DNA from: Heliocidaris erythrogramma
Taxonomy: Eukaryota; Echinodermata; Echinoidea; Camarodonta; Echinometridae
DNA length: 64,000 nt
NCBI GenBank assembly: GCA_025617745.1
Contig: CM046870.1
Span: 24,657,501-24,721,500 of the forward strand
Reading direction: 5' to 3'
The first letter of the stretch is position 1. Each line of letters begins with the position of its first letter. Made by a program: the position numbers and the translations under genes. Shown piece by piece: positions 1-11,700 of this stretch. Below the pieces are notes generated by a model, which was not told the DNA's origin, did no database searches, and was given only the letters and a program-made list of their open reading frames with translations.

Positions 1-1637
1 TTTTTATGGTTTTACTAATAAAATTTGACTATTTCCCTGTTGCACCTACTTCTTTTTACCAATTATTGAAATGAATCATGACAAAGTAGATGTTTCCCAC
101 TTGTTTGAGACAGTAACAGTGAGAATCTGTCTCTGCAACTGTGACTGTGTGTATAAACGCTGACTGACTCGCCAAGTCAATAATAATGCCAATTTCGTAA
201 CGTCATGGCATAATACATTTTTTTAGATCTACTACTTGTTTTTAAACTTGGTGGCGTATTCTTTCTTGTTGTCAGTTGAGGTGGACTTGCTGGATTAATC
301 TCGGGGGAGTACATGTATAGGTCAACCAAAATAAACTTTATCCCTATTTAGCATGACAAATTACGGATTCCTTTTTTTTTTTGCGGTGTGGGGGGGGGGG
401 GGGGGAGAGCCCCATTTATAACTCCTTGGTTAAGCAACAAAATGTGAATAGAGATCAGAGAACAGAGTAACAAATTGGTAGCTTTCACACGGACCTCCCC
501 CGCGCAGCTCAGCCACACCACCGCACCGGCAAGACTGGCGGGGCAGCTCCGCTCGCTGAAAGAGCCAGCCAGGCCAGCCCGGCAGAGCTAGCTACACTAG
601 ATACTGATGCTGGAGATACTGTAGTCTACTCGTCTTTTCGAAGATATCTAGATTTATATACATGTAGAGTTAGAAAATTATCTCCCCACTCTTTCCAATT
701 TCCCATTCATCTAGCTGTACTCCCAATTCGTCGAATTTGGACAAGAACAGTAATTCCTCGTCTAAAATGAAATTAACCTCGTGTTAATACTCAAAGTTTG
801 CGATTTTCCCCAAAAGCAAGAAGCTAAAATGACGTCAGTTACTGTAACTCGATGGGCAGAAGATGAGCATGCGCAGATCCAGCCTCGGCATGAGACCCAA
901 GTAAACAGCTGTCGTAAATCACGGAAGAACACCCGCTGAGTTTATCGCGCGGCATCGAACCCGGTTCAAAGAAGCTCGCTTCTGCTTTGATAACTCCAGT
1001 TCTGTGATAACTCCTTGATGAGACGAACTGATTACTAGATTTTTATTCATGTAGGTCAAAGGTGACAGGTCATAGTGGTCATTTTACAGGTGGATGTGAA
1101 ATCAATGTTTTTTAATTTTTATTTTACTTTATCATCATATCTCAACTATTTGGTATTTTAACATGAATGACTAGGAGGAGATAAAGTGATTAGATTTTTG
1201 GGTTATAAGGTATAAGGTCAAATGTCAAAGAGGTCAATTAGTTACACATGTACATGTATAGGCTTTTTATTCTGGTTCAGTCAAAATTTAAGACAAATCA
1301 GCATGAATGTGCGATATATTTCTGATCTGGCAAGGGCGGAGGCTTAAATTTCGACTGCGCGCAGTCAAGAATCATCTAGTTTTTCATATAAAGAGGGATA
1401 ATTACTGGTCAACATGAGAGAGCAGGAGTTGGTCCCAGTGGGATTGTGTGGGGACTTTATTAGCAGCGCACACAAGAAACCTCATAACCAAATTGTAGCT
1501 TTAATAGACCATTTTTGTGGGTAGTGTTACAACCTGTGTAAGAAGGATTTTGAAAAACTGTTAAAACAATTGTTCATATTTTCATGAAGTCTAGGAAATG
1601 TTATATGAACCACATTGTATGGTGCCATTGCTAATAC
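1..1637. other. Non-coding 5' region, no gene seen
   Basis: No convincing open frame or splice-bounded exon is visible. The stretch holds a poly-G run near 390-405 and a GC-rich patch at about 485-600 that contrasts with the AT-rich surroundings. A dispersed repeat copy lies at 975-1382. The GC-rich patch could be a promoter remnant or part of a repeat; nothing in the sequence decides between these. Confidence 0.5.
975..1382 (+). repeat. Dispersed repeat with 3' end TCATCTAGTT (copy 1)
   Basis: This copy shares its internal phrases (gatgagacgaactgattactagattttt, AGGTCA-rich core) and its 3' end (a GGCGGAGGCTTAAATT-like segment, GACTG(C)GCGCAGTC, then TCATCTAGTT) with the longer copy at 20424-21070. 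The core contains repeated AGGTCA-like half sites. The family is not identified; it has no coding capacity here. Confidence 0.55.
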
Positions 1638-2291
1638 TTAAAGGGAAATTAACCTCAGCGTATGAATTAGCTTATTTTGAATGGTGTAGTATATGCCTCT
1701 TATTTGATACATGCAATTTCATGTAAAAACACAGGATATAGATATAAATCACTATTTTCCAGCCAAGTTATCGTCTGCTAGCAATAATAAGGGGGCTGCC
1801 ATTACTTTATGTGTACACGAACATATTTTTCATCCCAAGTAAAATTTCCTTCATCGTTAACTTGTAATTGATTTTTAGAGGACAAATATATATTAGATAA
1901 AGTCACATATTCTGAAATGTAAGTTTAGTTTTATATATTTTTTAAAAGGTCTTAATTTGTTCATAAAAAATATACTTCATAAAAAATATACGTCAAGGAC
2001 GGAGAATTGACGTCAAGGACGGAGACAATCGTAACAATACCAAAACAAAGCGAGGAATCTGCTTTACAGGATGGCTATTAGAACTCATGGGTCGTCAATT
2101 ATCTAGGCCCATGGCCAATAACAATCGTAATACAATCAGAACAAAGCGACGTATCTGTTGTAAAGGTAGGCTATTATCAATGCATATGGTACCTAATGAT
2201 CCGTGTCATGCACAAAATGGCAGCCTCCATGGAAAGACGTAGCAGACAATAGGTGCATCTAGAATATCACGTGGGGTTAATTGTCCTTTAA
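1638..2291. mobile_element. TTAA-flanked short inverted-repeat element
   Basis: The segment is bounded by TTAA on both sides (1638-1641 and 2288-2291). Its ends are imperfect inverted repeats: AGGGAAATTAACCTCA on the left against AGGACAATTAACCCCA read inward from the right. A TTAA target with short terminal inverted repeats fits piggyBac-like or Kolobok-like non-autonomous elements. There is no transposase frame inside. Superfamily assignment is inference. Confidence 0.5.
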
Positions 2292-3437
2292 TATTTTTCT
2301 TAATTTTCTTTTAATTTCTAATTTTTCATACATTGGCCAATGGGGAACTAATTACTGATCAGTGTGTACTCTTCAGTCTTACATCTTTAGGATGAACAAT
2401 GAGGGGGTGCTTCAAATACCATTCACTGTACCACTAAATGTACATTTGCCATTGGTACAACTCATAGTACAAGTAGTATACCAGATAATTTTTTTTTTCA
2501 TACACACCACTAAACCCCAAGACAAGAAGTTCTAGATGAAAGCCACTCAGTAGACAATTCAGTATCTGAGAATGAACAATGAGGGGGTACTTCATTAATG
2601 CCATTAACTTTACCAAGCTACAAAAAGTACCATCCACTACTTTTCACCATGTTTTATGTGTGTATTAAAGCCTATTTTGATTGTGTTGGATTCCTCTTTC
2701 ATGAATGTGTGTTTATTGCTTCCTCCGTTGTTGATTTAATCCATGATCTATTGTCCTATCCATGGAAGGTGTTTCCCCCACAGTGTCGTCTGCATCGGTT
2801 ATGTCGGCCATGTTCACACAATAGACCTGTTTACTATTTGATGCACCACGCAGGTCCCCTGGGTATCGTTGTACACCGGGGTACCACGTTGTGTAGCGCC
2901 ATCTTGTGTCCACCCGAAGCACAACCGTACTGCAGAGTAATCATGGTGTCACAGTTGCTAGCGCTGGTGTACGTTGCGTTGTGCATACTGCGCTTGTGTG
3001 CCCGCTACCCTACATGTACATGTAGTCTCCACCGCACTCATGTGCGCTGCTAGCTTCAAAGCTCGTTAGCTGCTACGTACATTACGCTTTTACGTTGCTA
3101 AGTACACTTTAAAACTTACAGTTACAGCATGTGATGATATCCATGGAAGGTGTTTCCCCCCACAGTGTCGTCTGCATCGGTTATGTCGTCCATGTTCACA
3201 CAATAGACCTGTTTACTATATTTTTTATGCATACTTCGCGAACAAAAGTTTCTCTTGATGACCCAAAAGCTTGGCAGAGACTTGCCTGACATAGCAACAG
3301 CTAATGTAAGCAAACTGGTTCCATCCATAGATATACATGTAGATATGCCATTTTTCATAGCAGGTGCAATAAATAGTTGGTAACTAAGGATTCTTGAGAG
3401 AAATGTGCATACACTCTACATGTACATGTACATGTAG
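2292..3437. other. Non-coding stretch with an internal 82-bp duplication
   Basis: No gene is supported. The segments 2757-2838 and 3138-3219 are near-identical direct copies about 381 bp apart, beginning TATCCATGGAAGG. The 151-codon open frame at 2598-3053 overlaps the first copy and has no family resemblance or splice context, so I treat it as chance. Confidence 0.5.
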
Positions 3438-3445
3438 ATTGAAAT

Positions 3446-4349
3446 TAAGCCTGAGTCATATCGAATATTTCATAATCCGGGATTCGACGGCTTTGATCCG
3501 GTCGAATACCGGTGCATCGATAAATGATGGGCGGTGAAAACAGAGTTGCACACAGTTGCACGCAGTGCATGCACCGGTGACTGGTCCGCTGGCATCGCTG
3601 GCATATGTATGGGGCTCTCGCTGCTCGATATTAACGATATCCCGCTAGCCAATGGGCTAGTAAATACCACGGCGGACTAGCCAAAATCTTAAGTTTCTAG
3701 TCCGTATGGCTAGCCAAAATATCACTCTAGTGTCGCACGAAGCGATGCTCATTGTCGACACATCCGACAATGATTCAAATTGAAAGAATTAATAAATCTT
3801 ACTATGTCTTTGGAGAGCTGAATGGAACACGTTTGTTCGATGCAAAAAAAAAAACAATACGAAATAAACTTTTCGTCGCTCATGACTTCATTCAGCTTCA
3901 GATCATTTCCAAGAAGTAATTGCCAATTTGATGAGAGTGTGATATAGTTATTGCGAAGTTGGAACACTCGTACTCATGCCCGTATTTATCATGTTCAATA
4001 AATACAATTGTCAAATTGACAATGCAGAGAGAGTGCAAGAATATTATCGTCAACTTCAGTTCGTAACGACAAAACGATTTTTCCATAGAGAAAGCACAGG
4101 TAAAGCGCGACGTCCTCCGCGAGCGAATTAGCGAAAGTTAGCCAACAGTTTGAAGTCGCCTTCACGTTCTCTGCTAGTATATATGCTGTACGTTACGGTG
4201 TTTCTTTTTTTATTTGCATTTTTCATGGTGGCTACGGTGGTCAAAAATCTGGCGGACTACAAATCGATGCACCGGGTTTGCCAAAACGAAATCGGGATTC
4301 GATGTCTTCGCTCGAACACCGGCTAGCCAATCAATTCGACTCAGGCTTT
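3446..4349. mobile_element. Inverted-repeat element with 8-bp target duplication ATTGAAAT
   Basis: ATTGAAAT occurs immediately outside both ends (3438-3445 and 4350-4357). The terminal inverted repeat is TAAGCCTGAGTC on the left and AAAGCCTGAGTC read inward from the right. Related subterminal sequence (CGGTGCATCGAT, CTAGCCAA motifs) occurs in opposite orientation at the two ends. The 8-bp duplication suggests a hAT-like non-autonomous element of 904 bp. No transposase domain is recognisable. Confidence 0.55.
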
Positions 4350-4357
4350 ATTGAAAT

Positions 4358-5477
4358 ACATTATATACATTTTGGCTATTGTACACAAAAGCAACTGAAT
4401 GTAATTACAAAGCATACCGTATGCCCTTGTACTATTGTAGGGCACTCTACTGGTATGTTTCTTTTTAGGGGAGAGTCCCTGTTGATGTTATGGGGGACTC
4501 TGTGTTTACATGTACTGTACATTGTGAAAGTTTGGAGGTCCTGACTCCAGCGTAAATGAAATTTTTGAATTCCTGTGCACCAGACTTTCTGCATACATTG
4601 TGCATGTAGAATAATTGTCAAAATAATTATTATAAAGGTTATTATAATGCTTTTCACACAAAATTGTTCTAAGTTCTGTACTGTAGGTGGGACTAAATTA
4701 GAGTACCTTTATATATAGAGTAGCGACATACTGTAGACGTCTGACTTTTCAGGAAACAAAATGGCGTTTGAATTCTTTCTATTGAGAACACCCAGGTGCT
4801 CATCGGAATTGAATAGAAATATTGCATAACAGAGGAAACAAAATGGCGTTCAAATCATGAGTTGTCGCTACTCTCTCTATGTAGGTATTCTAGACTAAAT
4901 GAGGTCTTAGCCCCACCAATAGTACATGTACATGACTAAGCTTTATAGCCTAATGTGGTTTCACACTCCATTTAACCAAAGTTGGCTAGCCCATCCATAG
5001 TACCGGACTACTTGGCCCTGGAAAAACCAGTGGTAGCATTGCATTTGATGGGGGCTAAGCATCAAACTGTGATGCTAAACATTTGGGAAAAAAACGATAG
5101 TTAGGGTCCTATTTCATAAAACTTGTTATGAGTAACAACTGCCACATTTCTATGACAAATTTACTCTCAGCCAATCAGATGCAAGGATTTCAGTAGCTTA
5201 TAACAACTATCATAACTTGTTAAGTTTTCGAAACAGGGCCCAGCTAGGGGTTAAGGATAGTACGGGGCTAAGAAAATTGAGTGTAAAAAACATCTTAGTG
5301 ATTCAGAGTTTTTGATCATCAAATTGAAAGTTATCTGTGCTTGTATAGGCTAACACAGTATTACAGACTCAGAGACAGGAGTTGATTAACGAAGTCTGGG
5401 TTGGATAAAAGAGCAAAAGCTGTTGTTAGAAGTGGTGTAAATTTTCTACTTTTATTGGAAGTTGTTCTGGGTCCCAT
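4358..5477. other. Non-coding stretch
   Basis: No gene is seen. It holds one copy of the AGCCAATCAGATGCAAGG hairpin repeat at about 5105-5240. Two short phrases, AAACAAAATGGCGTTTGAATTC-like and AAACAAAATGGCGTTCAAATC-like, occur near 4756 and 4837, a possible small local duplication. Confidence 0.45.
5105..5240. repeat. Foldback repeat around AGCCAATCAGATGCAAGG (copy 1)
   Basis: The segment runs from a TTTCATAAAACTTGTTATG-like arm through an AGCCAATCAGATGCAAGG core to a CATAACTTGTTAAG-like arm ending near CGAAACAGGGCCC. The same design recurs at about 21605-21745, 40355-40502, 40503-40640 and 54190-54300, in both orientations. The copies look like a miniature inverted-repeat element. Confidence 0.6.
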
Positions 5478-6481
5478 TTAAAGGGAAATCTGACCTTAAT
5501 GGCAAGTTGTTCTGAAAGAAAGAGGGAAAATGAGAGAAGAGGATTGGTGAAAGTTTGAACAAAATAGGACAAGCAATGAGAAAATTATGAATTTTGGAAA
5601 GCTGTAATCATTATATGAGAAATTCAATTTGGCCAAATCGGTAATGTCACTATGATGGTGTGGCGGACAACTCCCCCATTAGATCAAACATACAAAATGA
5701 CTGAAATGTCATTTTTCCAAAATATATTACTCAGTAGGATCTGTTTCTTTTACATGTATGAGGACCTGCATTTATATTACATGTACAATATGCTATCTAC
5801 AATATATTTTGAATACTGCTCTGAGCGAAAGATGCTTTATAGGAGAAAACTGCAAATTAGTGATATTTCTAATAGGGTATGACAAATGGGAGAGTTGACT
5901 ACCACTATGTACATTGTAGCAATGGACTCACTGAATTTCCAAGAGATTCACATAGATTTAGTGATCTCATTTTCAAACATCCATAACTTGAATCTTATTC
6001 CTTGTCCAATTTCTTTCATACTTTTACCATCCTGTTACTATTTTTCTGCTTTCACACAAATCATCTTAAAGGCTGGATAGCCTGTAACTGTTTTTGAAAG
6101 GAAAATCGCAAAAATATTGCAAACCATTTAACTAAAAGTAAATACTTTTGTGGCATTGCAACTTTCTTCTTAAAACAATGGATGTAGAAATTCTTTTACT
6201 TCATATTGTCACACAGTGCAAACTATAATAATGATATATTACATTTATACAGTGTATCGCGCATTATGTGAATACTTCAATGCGCTTTACAATGTTATTT
6301 GTTATTACCCCTGGTCATTGGATTTCAAGCCTGCACACAAAGTGTGCACCATCTCCACTCCTTAGGGAGCATTCCTACCATATTTGCACCGTTCACATGC
6401 ATGCATGTAGGGCAATGGCAAAAACAGGCACATTGACTTTTGGCAATCCTCACAGGTACCCATTATCTCCTGGGTATAAAG

Positions 6482-7627
6482 CAGGCCTTCACGTTTAGAA
6501 TTTGGGTGGAGCTCCATAAATCACACTCCTTATTTTCTCGAGGAGCTCAATTGAGCTCCTTACAATCACTCTCCCGAGATTTTTGAGGAGCTCAATTAAA
6601 TAAAAAGGTGCTAAAATGCCAAGTTTCCATGAATTTGAAATTCCGTATTTCGATTTCACGATTTGGCAGAGCTGTCAACCTTGTGCAACCAAAAAAGGAA
6701 TCATCATCATGATGGCAAAAATAAAAAGGAATTTACAGCAAAAAAAACGAATACCTGGCTTCAATAAAAGTTCAAACAAAACTAACCTCGCGCGACATAC
6801 TTCCATTGCAAAATGCTCATTTCTTATGCTGAAATGTCTCGTCACATTTTTCCCTTTGATGTGTGCTCACTCACGCATTATATACTAAATTGGATCATAT
6901 TGATTTTTACACACACAAGCTAGACAGATAGCTCAGAAACATTCCTGACAAATTGCATTGCTGGAAACCAACTTGTTAAAAAGTTAAAATTATAATTAGC
7001 CTAGGCCTATAAATATAACTTACACATGCAAATTCAACGCCTTTTGTGCTTGGCTTTATGAAAGGAAATCGTTGTTTGTAATGCTCTTTAAACTTCTGTG
7101 ACCGTTTTCCACTCATTTTGATCAAATCCTCTCTAGTTTCGCGAAATAATTCCGTTAAATCCACGATCTTGACAAAGCCGGTGCGCAGTTCAGCAAGCGT
7201 TAATACATTGCCCCACATATAGAGATCGGTGCTGTGCTTACATGCGTTTTGCATGGCCTGTACGCTACGTGGGCACCGCTGCATGCGAATAAAACATGTT
7301 TTCGCATTCACACGACCCAGTCACACGACGGAAGAGCGATCGAAACTTGCGTTATTTGAATGATATACCGTACATGTACCATCGATCAGTTTGGGGTCGG
7401 TTTCGTCGGTGGGACTGTAACATTACGTGTATCGATAGCTCAAACCCGGAAGTCATAGACAACACTGTATTTTCGTATACATGTACACAAAAATGATTTT
7501 TCAAGTCGAGTTGCTCCGAGTTGTATTTGTAACAAATAAGGAGCGCTGTCGTTAGTGCTCCTGACTATGGCTTGAGGAGCGCGGTAGGAGCGCCAGCGCG
7601 ATCGCGCTCCTCAAAAATGAAGGCCTG
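6482..7627 (-). mobile_element. hAT-like DNA transposon remnant (Buster-type target site)
   Basis: The 8-bp direct repeat GTATAAAG flanks the segment (6474-6481 and 7628-7635) and has TA at its centre, as in the nnnTAnnn target of Buster-type hAT elements. The ends are perfect 10-bp inverted repeats, CAGGCCTTCA and TGAAGGCCTG. GGAGC-rich subterminal repeats sit inside both ends. The element interrupts another dispersed repeat whose left part (6225-6473) resembles 49505-49575 and whose right part resumes at 7636. At 1146 bp it is much shorter than an autonomous hAT, so it is internally deleted; one transposase-like exon survives on the minus strand. Confidence 0.65.
7024..7311 (-). pseudogene. 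hAT transposase 5' exon, BED-finger-like, truncated
   Basis: This is a 96-codon minus-strand open frame ending at a consensus donor (TGT|GTAAGT, plus-strand ACTTAC at 7018-7023). Its C-terminal part reads FKEHYKQRFPFIKPSTKG and then VEFAC, which resembles the start of the BED-type zinc finger in hAT-related proteins, where a basic/aromatic stretch with FPF and KG precedes the first zinc cysteine. No second cysteine, histidines or RNase-H-like catalytic core follow in the element, so downstream exons appear deleted. The location inside an element with hAT-style ends supports the call. It could instead be a chance frame; start codon choice is uncertain. Confidence 0.42.
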
Positions 7628-7779
7628 GTATAAAGAGTGGCAATGTAGATTAATGTCTTGCCAAAGGATGTTAGTGCTGCGGTCATCATTCATGTTGAAC
7701 TCATATTTTTAAGAGGGCAAACAGACAAAAATTAATCCCAAGTGTTACTTTGAGGTCAAAATAACTTGGATAAGAAAAA

Positions 7780-8515
7780 TAGAGGAGAAAGAGAAGAAGA
7801 AGAAGTAGAAGAAGGAGGAGGAGAAAAAGAAGTAGAAGTAAAAGAAGAACAAGAAAAAGGAGGAGAAAGAGGAGAAGGAGGAGGAGAACGAGAACGAGAA
7901 GGAGCAGGAGGAGAAGGAGAAGGAGGAGGAGAAGGAGGAGAAGGAGAAGAAGGAGGAAAAGAAGGATGTGGAGGGAGGAGGAGGAGGAGGAGAAGGAGGA
8001 GAAGAAGAACAACAAGAAGGAAGAGGAGGAGGATGAGAAGAAGACGGAAGAGGAGGATGAGAAGAAGAAGGAAGAGGAGAAGAAGAAGGAGGAGGAGAAG
8101 AAGAAGGGAGAGAAGGAGAAGAAGAAGGAAGAGGAGGAGAAGGAGGAGAAAAAGAAGAAGGAAGAGAAGAAGAAGAAGAAGGAAGAGGAGGAGGGGAGAA
8201 GAAGAAGGAAGAGGAGGGTGAGGAGAAGAAGAAGGAAGAGGAGCAGAAGAAGGAAGAAGAGGAGAAGGAGGAGAAGGAGGAGGAAGAGCAGGAGGAGGAG
8301 CAGAAGAAGGAAGAGGAGGAGGAGAAGAAGGAAGAGGAGGATGAGGAGAAGAAGAAGGAAGAGGAGGAGGAGGAGGAGAAGAAGAAGGAAGAGGAGAAGG
8401 AGAAGAAGGAAGAGGAGGAGAAGAAGAAGGAAGAGGAGAAGAAGAAGGAGGAAGAGAAGGAGAAGAAGAAGGAGGAGGAGGGAGGAGGGGGGAGGGGGAG
8501 CGGGAGGAGGCGGAG
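7780..8515 (+). repeat. Long polypurine (GGA/GAA) tract
   Basis: About 0.75 kb is almost entirely A and G on the plus strand, arranged as irregular GGA, GAA, GAG and AAGAAGG units, with only a few pyrimidines. All long open frames here (Arg/Glu/Lys-rich on plus, Leu/Ser/Pro-rich on minus) are artefacts of the low complexity. Such tracts can form intramolecular triplexes; that is general knowledge, not something shown here. Confidence 0.9.
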
Positions 8516-8964
8516 CTGAATAAAGAGAAGCAGGGACGAGAAGCAGGAGGAAAGAGAGAAAATGAAGGGAAAGAGAAAAAATACAGGAAGAAGATTGGAA
8601 AAGAGTTGACAAAGCAGGAGAGGAGGAGATCAGCAATGTTGGCAGTCAACTCTCCTGTTGGGGCAAATAACATATTTTCATACATTGTACATGTAGATCC
8701 TCATAAAAGAGTAATGAATTTTTGAAACAATGATATTTTAGTCATTTTGTGTGTTGAGCAATGGGGGAGTTGTCCGCCACTGCATCACAGCGACAATACT
8801 AATTTGCCCAATTTGAAAATCCTGTATGTATAGTGATTACGACTTTCCGAAATTTATAACTTTCTTATTTTTGTCCGATTTTGTTCAAACTTTAACCAGT
8901 CTGCTATATGTACTCCAACTTTTCCTCTTTCTCTCAAAACAACTTGCCAAGTCCACCCTAACAA

Positions 8965-9521
8965 AAATTGATTTGAATAAATAGAGAAAAATCCAACAAG
9001 CATAACACTGAAAATTTCATCAAAATAGGATGTAAAATAAGAAAATTATGGTATTTTAAAGTTTCGCTTAATTTCGTAAAACAGTTATATGCACATCCTG
9101 CTCAGTATGCAATGAGGGCACCAGTGACGTCACCCACTCACTATTTCTTTTGTATTATTATTCCTTGAATACGAAATATTTTAATTTTTCCTTGTTATAA
9201 TGTGAAACAAGGTTTGATTCCTTGCTGAACATGTGTAATTGCCATTGTTGCAACCTATACACAATTCAATGAGAGCTTCCTTATTGTGAAATCAGCAGAA
9301 ATTAAAATATTGTATATTTCACATAATAAAATACAAATGAAATAGTGAGTGGGTGACGTCACTGGTTCCCTCATTGCATACTGAGCAGGATGTGCATATA
9401 ACTGTTTTGCGAAATTAAGCGAAACTTTAAAATACCATAATTTTCTTATTTTACATCCTATTTTGATGAAATTTTCAGTGTTATGCTTGTTGGATTTTTC
9501 TCTATTTATTCAAATCAATTT
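8965..9521. mobile_element. Foldback element with ~200-bp terminal inverted repeats
   Basis: The left arm (8965 to about 9160) and the right arm (about 9323 to 9521) are near-perfect reverse complements. Landmarks are AATTGATTTGAATAAATAG, CATCCTGCTCAGTATGCAATG and GTGACGTCACCCACTCAC. The spacer is about 160 bp. The right end runs into AATTTCCCTTTAA (TTAA at 9526-9529), linking it to the TTAA-ended family at 1638 and 5478. There is no open frame of note. A transcript through it would form a hairpin of about 200 bp. Confidence 0.75.
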
Positions 9522-9529
9522 CCCTTTAA

Positions 9530-11640
9530 ACATAGCCCTGATTATTGTTGCTTTTCATCATCATAATAGAAAACAGTCAATACAGCAAAAATGAAATACC
9601 GAAGAGTCGAAGACAAACTTGAAATAAAAGAATTTATCCCTGAAATATGAACAGGTACATGTACTCTACATGTACATACTGCCGGAAGAATAAAGATGAA
9701 AGAATATATGTGCTGTCAACTGATAAGGTACATATCCAATTCACATGTATCATAATAACTTTATTTTTTTCTCACTACTTCCTACTCTAGCATTCAGAAT
9801 TCTTCTTGCAGAAATAAATGTATTGTGTTTCTGTGCAATGATCTGTCATATTAGGCTACTCTTCCTTAATACCACGGTCACACCAACATCATCATGTTCA
9901 TTTAGAAAAGTTGACGTGAATTAAAGGAATCTGTATGTAACTTCCAGTGTAAATTCGAGAAAAATTCAATTTAATACAAACATGTATATATACAGATGTA
10001 TATTAAAGCATTAGAAATTTCTGAATATTTGCATTTATGAAGATCAGTACACAAAGTGGTAACACCATGATTTCCTTTGCATGCTACTATTCATAATTTT
10101 GTTTTGTAAAGAAAGAAACTTATCCCCTATACATGTACCTTTGTGTGTTGTACAAAATAAGCCTTTTCTTCCATAATTATTGAATATTTGGTGATGTTTT
10201 GATTAGTGTATCAATATTCATTTTTGTTTTAATTTTATCAAGAAATAAAATTTGTTATGATTCTGATAAAATAAAATCAGTGCATACATGCAGAAACACA
10301 TTATGATCAATAACTCTGGTAAAGCCATGAGGAAATCAGATTCTTTGAATAAACTGGGAAATTTATGAAATTAAGAAATGCCAAACAATTGGTGTATACA
10401 TAAAGAGGAAATGATGTCACAATCTCCTGACTTACTTTGCAATTATGTCTTGAGGGGATAGAGATACATCATTAAAAATGTCACGACTTTCGAATTAGGC
10501 GAATTGTTCTCAAACTTTGTTTGATCTGTCTTTCTGAATTTTCTGCTTGTATTAAAGTTTTTCTTTGGCCCATCCTGGCCTTTTCTCTGCTTACTCCACA
10601 TGTAAAGGGCACGAATCACTGCAAAATGATTATTTAATCTCTATTTAAAATGCAATTTCGATAGACTTCCAATGTCTCCATATGGAAGTAATATTTTGTA
10701 TTTGCAGCACCGAGACTACATGTACAATGTATGTCTCCTTTAAATTCCGGTGACTTTTAGTTGATACAAAATCCTTGTATTAGTCACAGGAGAAAAAAAA
10801 AATATGAGAGTTTAAAAAGTCATACATTTAAAAGGCCATGTGGATTAATGGCAATAGTTTTAAGGAAGTACAGGTACATGTATACATGTACCATGAGATT
10901 TTGTTTGTGTTTTGAATATAGGTCAACATGTATTGTCAGAACTGTTTCTGTGATACCTTACCAACTGCATAAAGATTGACAATTGAATACTGACACATAT
11001 TTACAATGTATGTACATATATATACATGTAAGCAAAACAAAGAAAAAAAAATAAATAAAAAAGAAAGAAAGAAAGAAATCAAATAATTTAGATTGGGATC
11101 TACATGTACATGTAAATCATTTTTACACCTTATTTCATTACTTTCATGCAATAAAAAGAACTTGACAGTATCTTTATAACTTTGAGTGTCTTCACTATCT
11201 CACAATAAACTATAATTAGAGAAATGCAACAAATGACTTTTTGGACTTACCATAACTCTACATATTTTCTTTTTTTTGTCTGAGCTGAGTATGGAGAGAT
11301 AGTTCCTGTTTGAAGTAATGAGTGACAAAGTTTGACAAAGTAAAAGTAATTTAGGTACATTTCTCAACAGGAAATACTTTTTCTAGGCTGCCAAAGCATT
11401 CCTTCATCCCCTTTATCTTGCAATAACAATGCAGTTTAGACCTGGAAAAGAATAACTAGTTTGCTGTGTACACAACATATCCTTAACTAATTATGAGGTG
11501 ACAAACCAGACGGGATTCTTTGACTTGAATGAATGGACTTTGTGACCCTCAAACTTTTTTCATGATCGGGGTACAAAAAAAAGTTAGTGAACAAATGGGG
11601 AAGTTGCCCCTAAAAATGACGGGGGTTGATCCATAGTCTG
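9530..11640. other. AT-rich non-coding stretch, nothing recognised
   Basis: No exon, RNA gene or clear element is visible. Several ACATGTAC palindromes and a short AAAT/GAAA-rich run near 11041-11085 occur. Open frames here are under 75 codons and lack splice or family support. Confidence 0.5.
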
Positions 11641-11644
11641 ACTA

Positions 11645-11700
11645 AGTACTATATATGTGGAGCAGACACGAGAGGTTAATCATTAGTTAGGTAGAGGGAA
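11645..11700 (+). promoter_or_regulatory. Possible TATA-type promoter upstream of the first large exon
   Basis: A TATATAT motif at about 11650 is followed roughly 30 bp later by TCATTAGTTAGG, which could hold an initiator. The ~700 bp between here and the start codon at 12396 could be 5' untranslated sequence, possibly spliced: a TTCTAAGCAAACAG|G acceptor-like site lies near 12230-12243. This is only a plausible placement; the real start site may lie elsewhere. Confidence 0.2.

Larger units (their letters stand above)
5478..8962. repeat. Inverted repeat pair enclosing a hAT insertion and a purine tract
   Basis: The segment 5478-5730 reappears as its reverse complement at about 8700-8962. Shared landmarks are GGCAAGTTGTTCTG, AAAGTTTGAACAAAAT and GGCGGACAACTCCCCCATT. 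The left end starts TTAAAGGGAAAT and the right end is a degenerate form of it. It may be one ~3.5-kb element with long terminal inverted repeats or two opposed insertions. The interior carries the hAT-like element at 6482-7627 and the purine tract at 7780-8515. Confidence 0.55.

Noticed and set aside
2598..3053. 151-codon plus frame rich in Cys and Leu
   Set aside because: It spans an internally duplicated repeat, has no recognisable family and no splice context.
7701..8685. Open frames of about 300 codons on the minus strand and 150-185 on the plus strand
   Set aside because: They are translations of the polypurine tract in several frames at once (Leu-, Ser/Pro-, Arg- and Glu-rich), with no codon structure.
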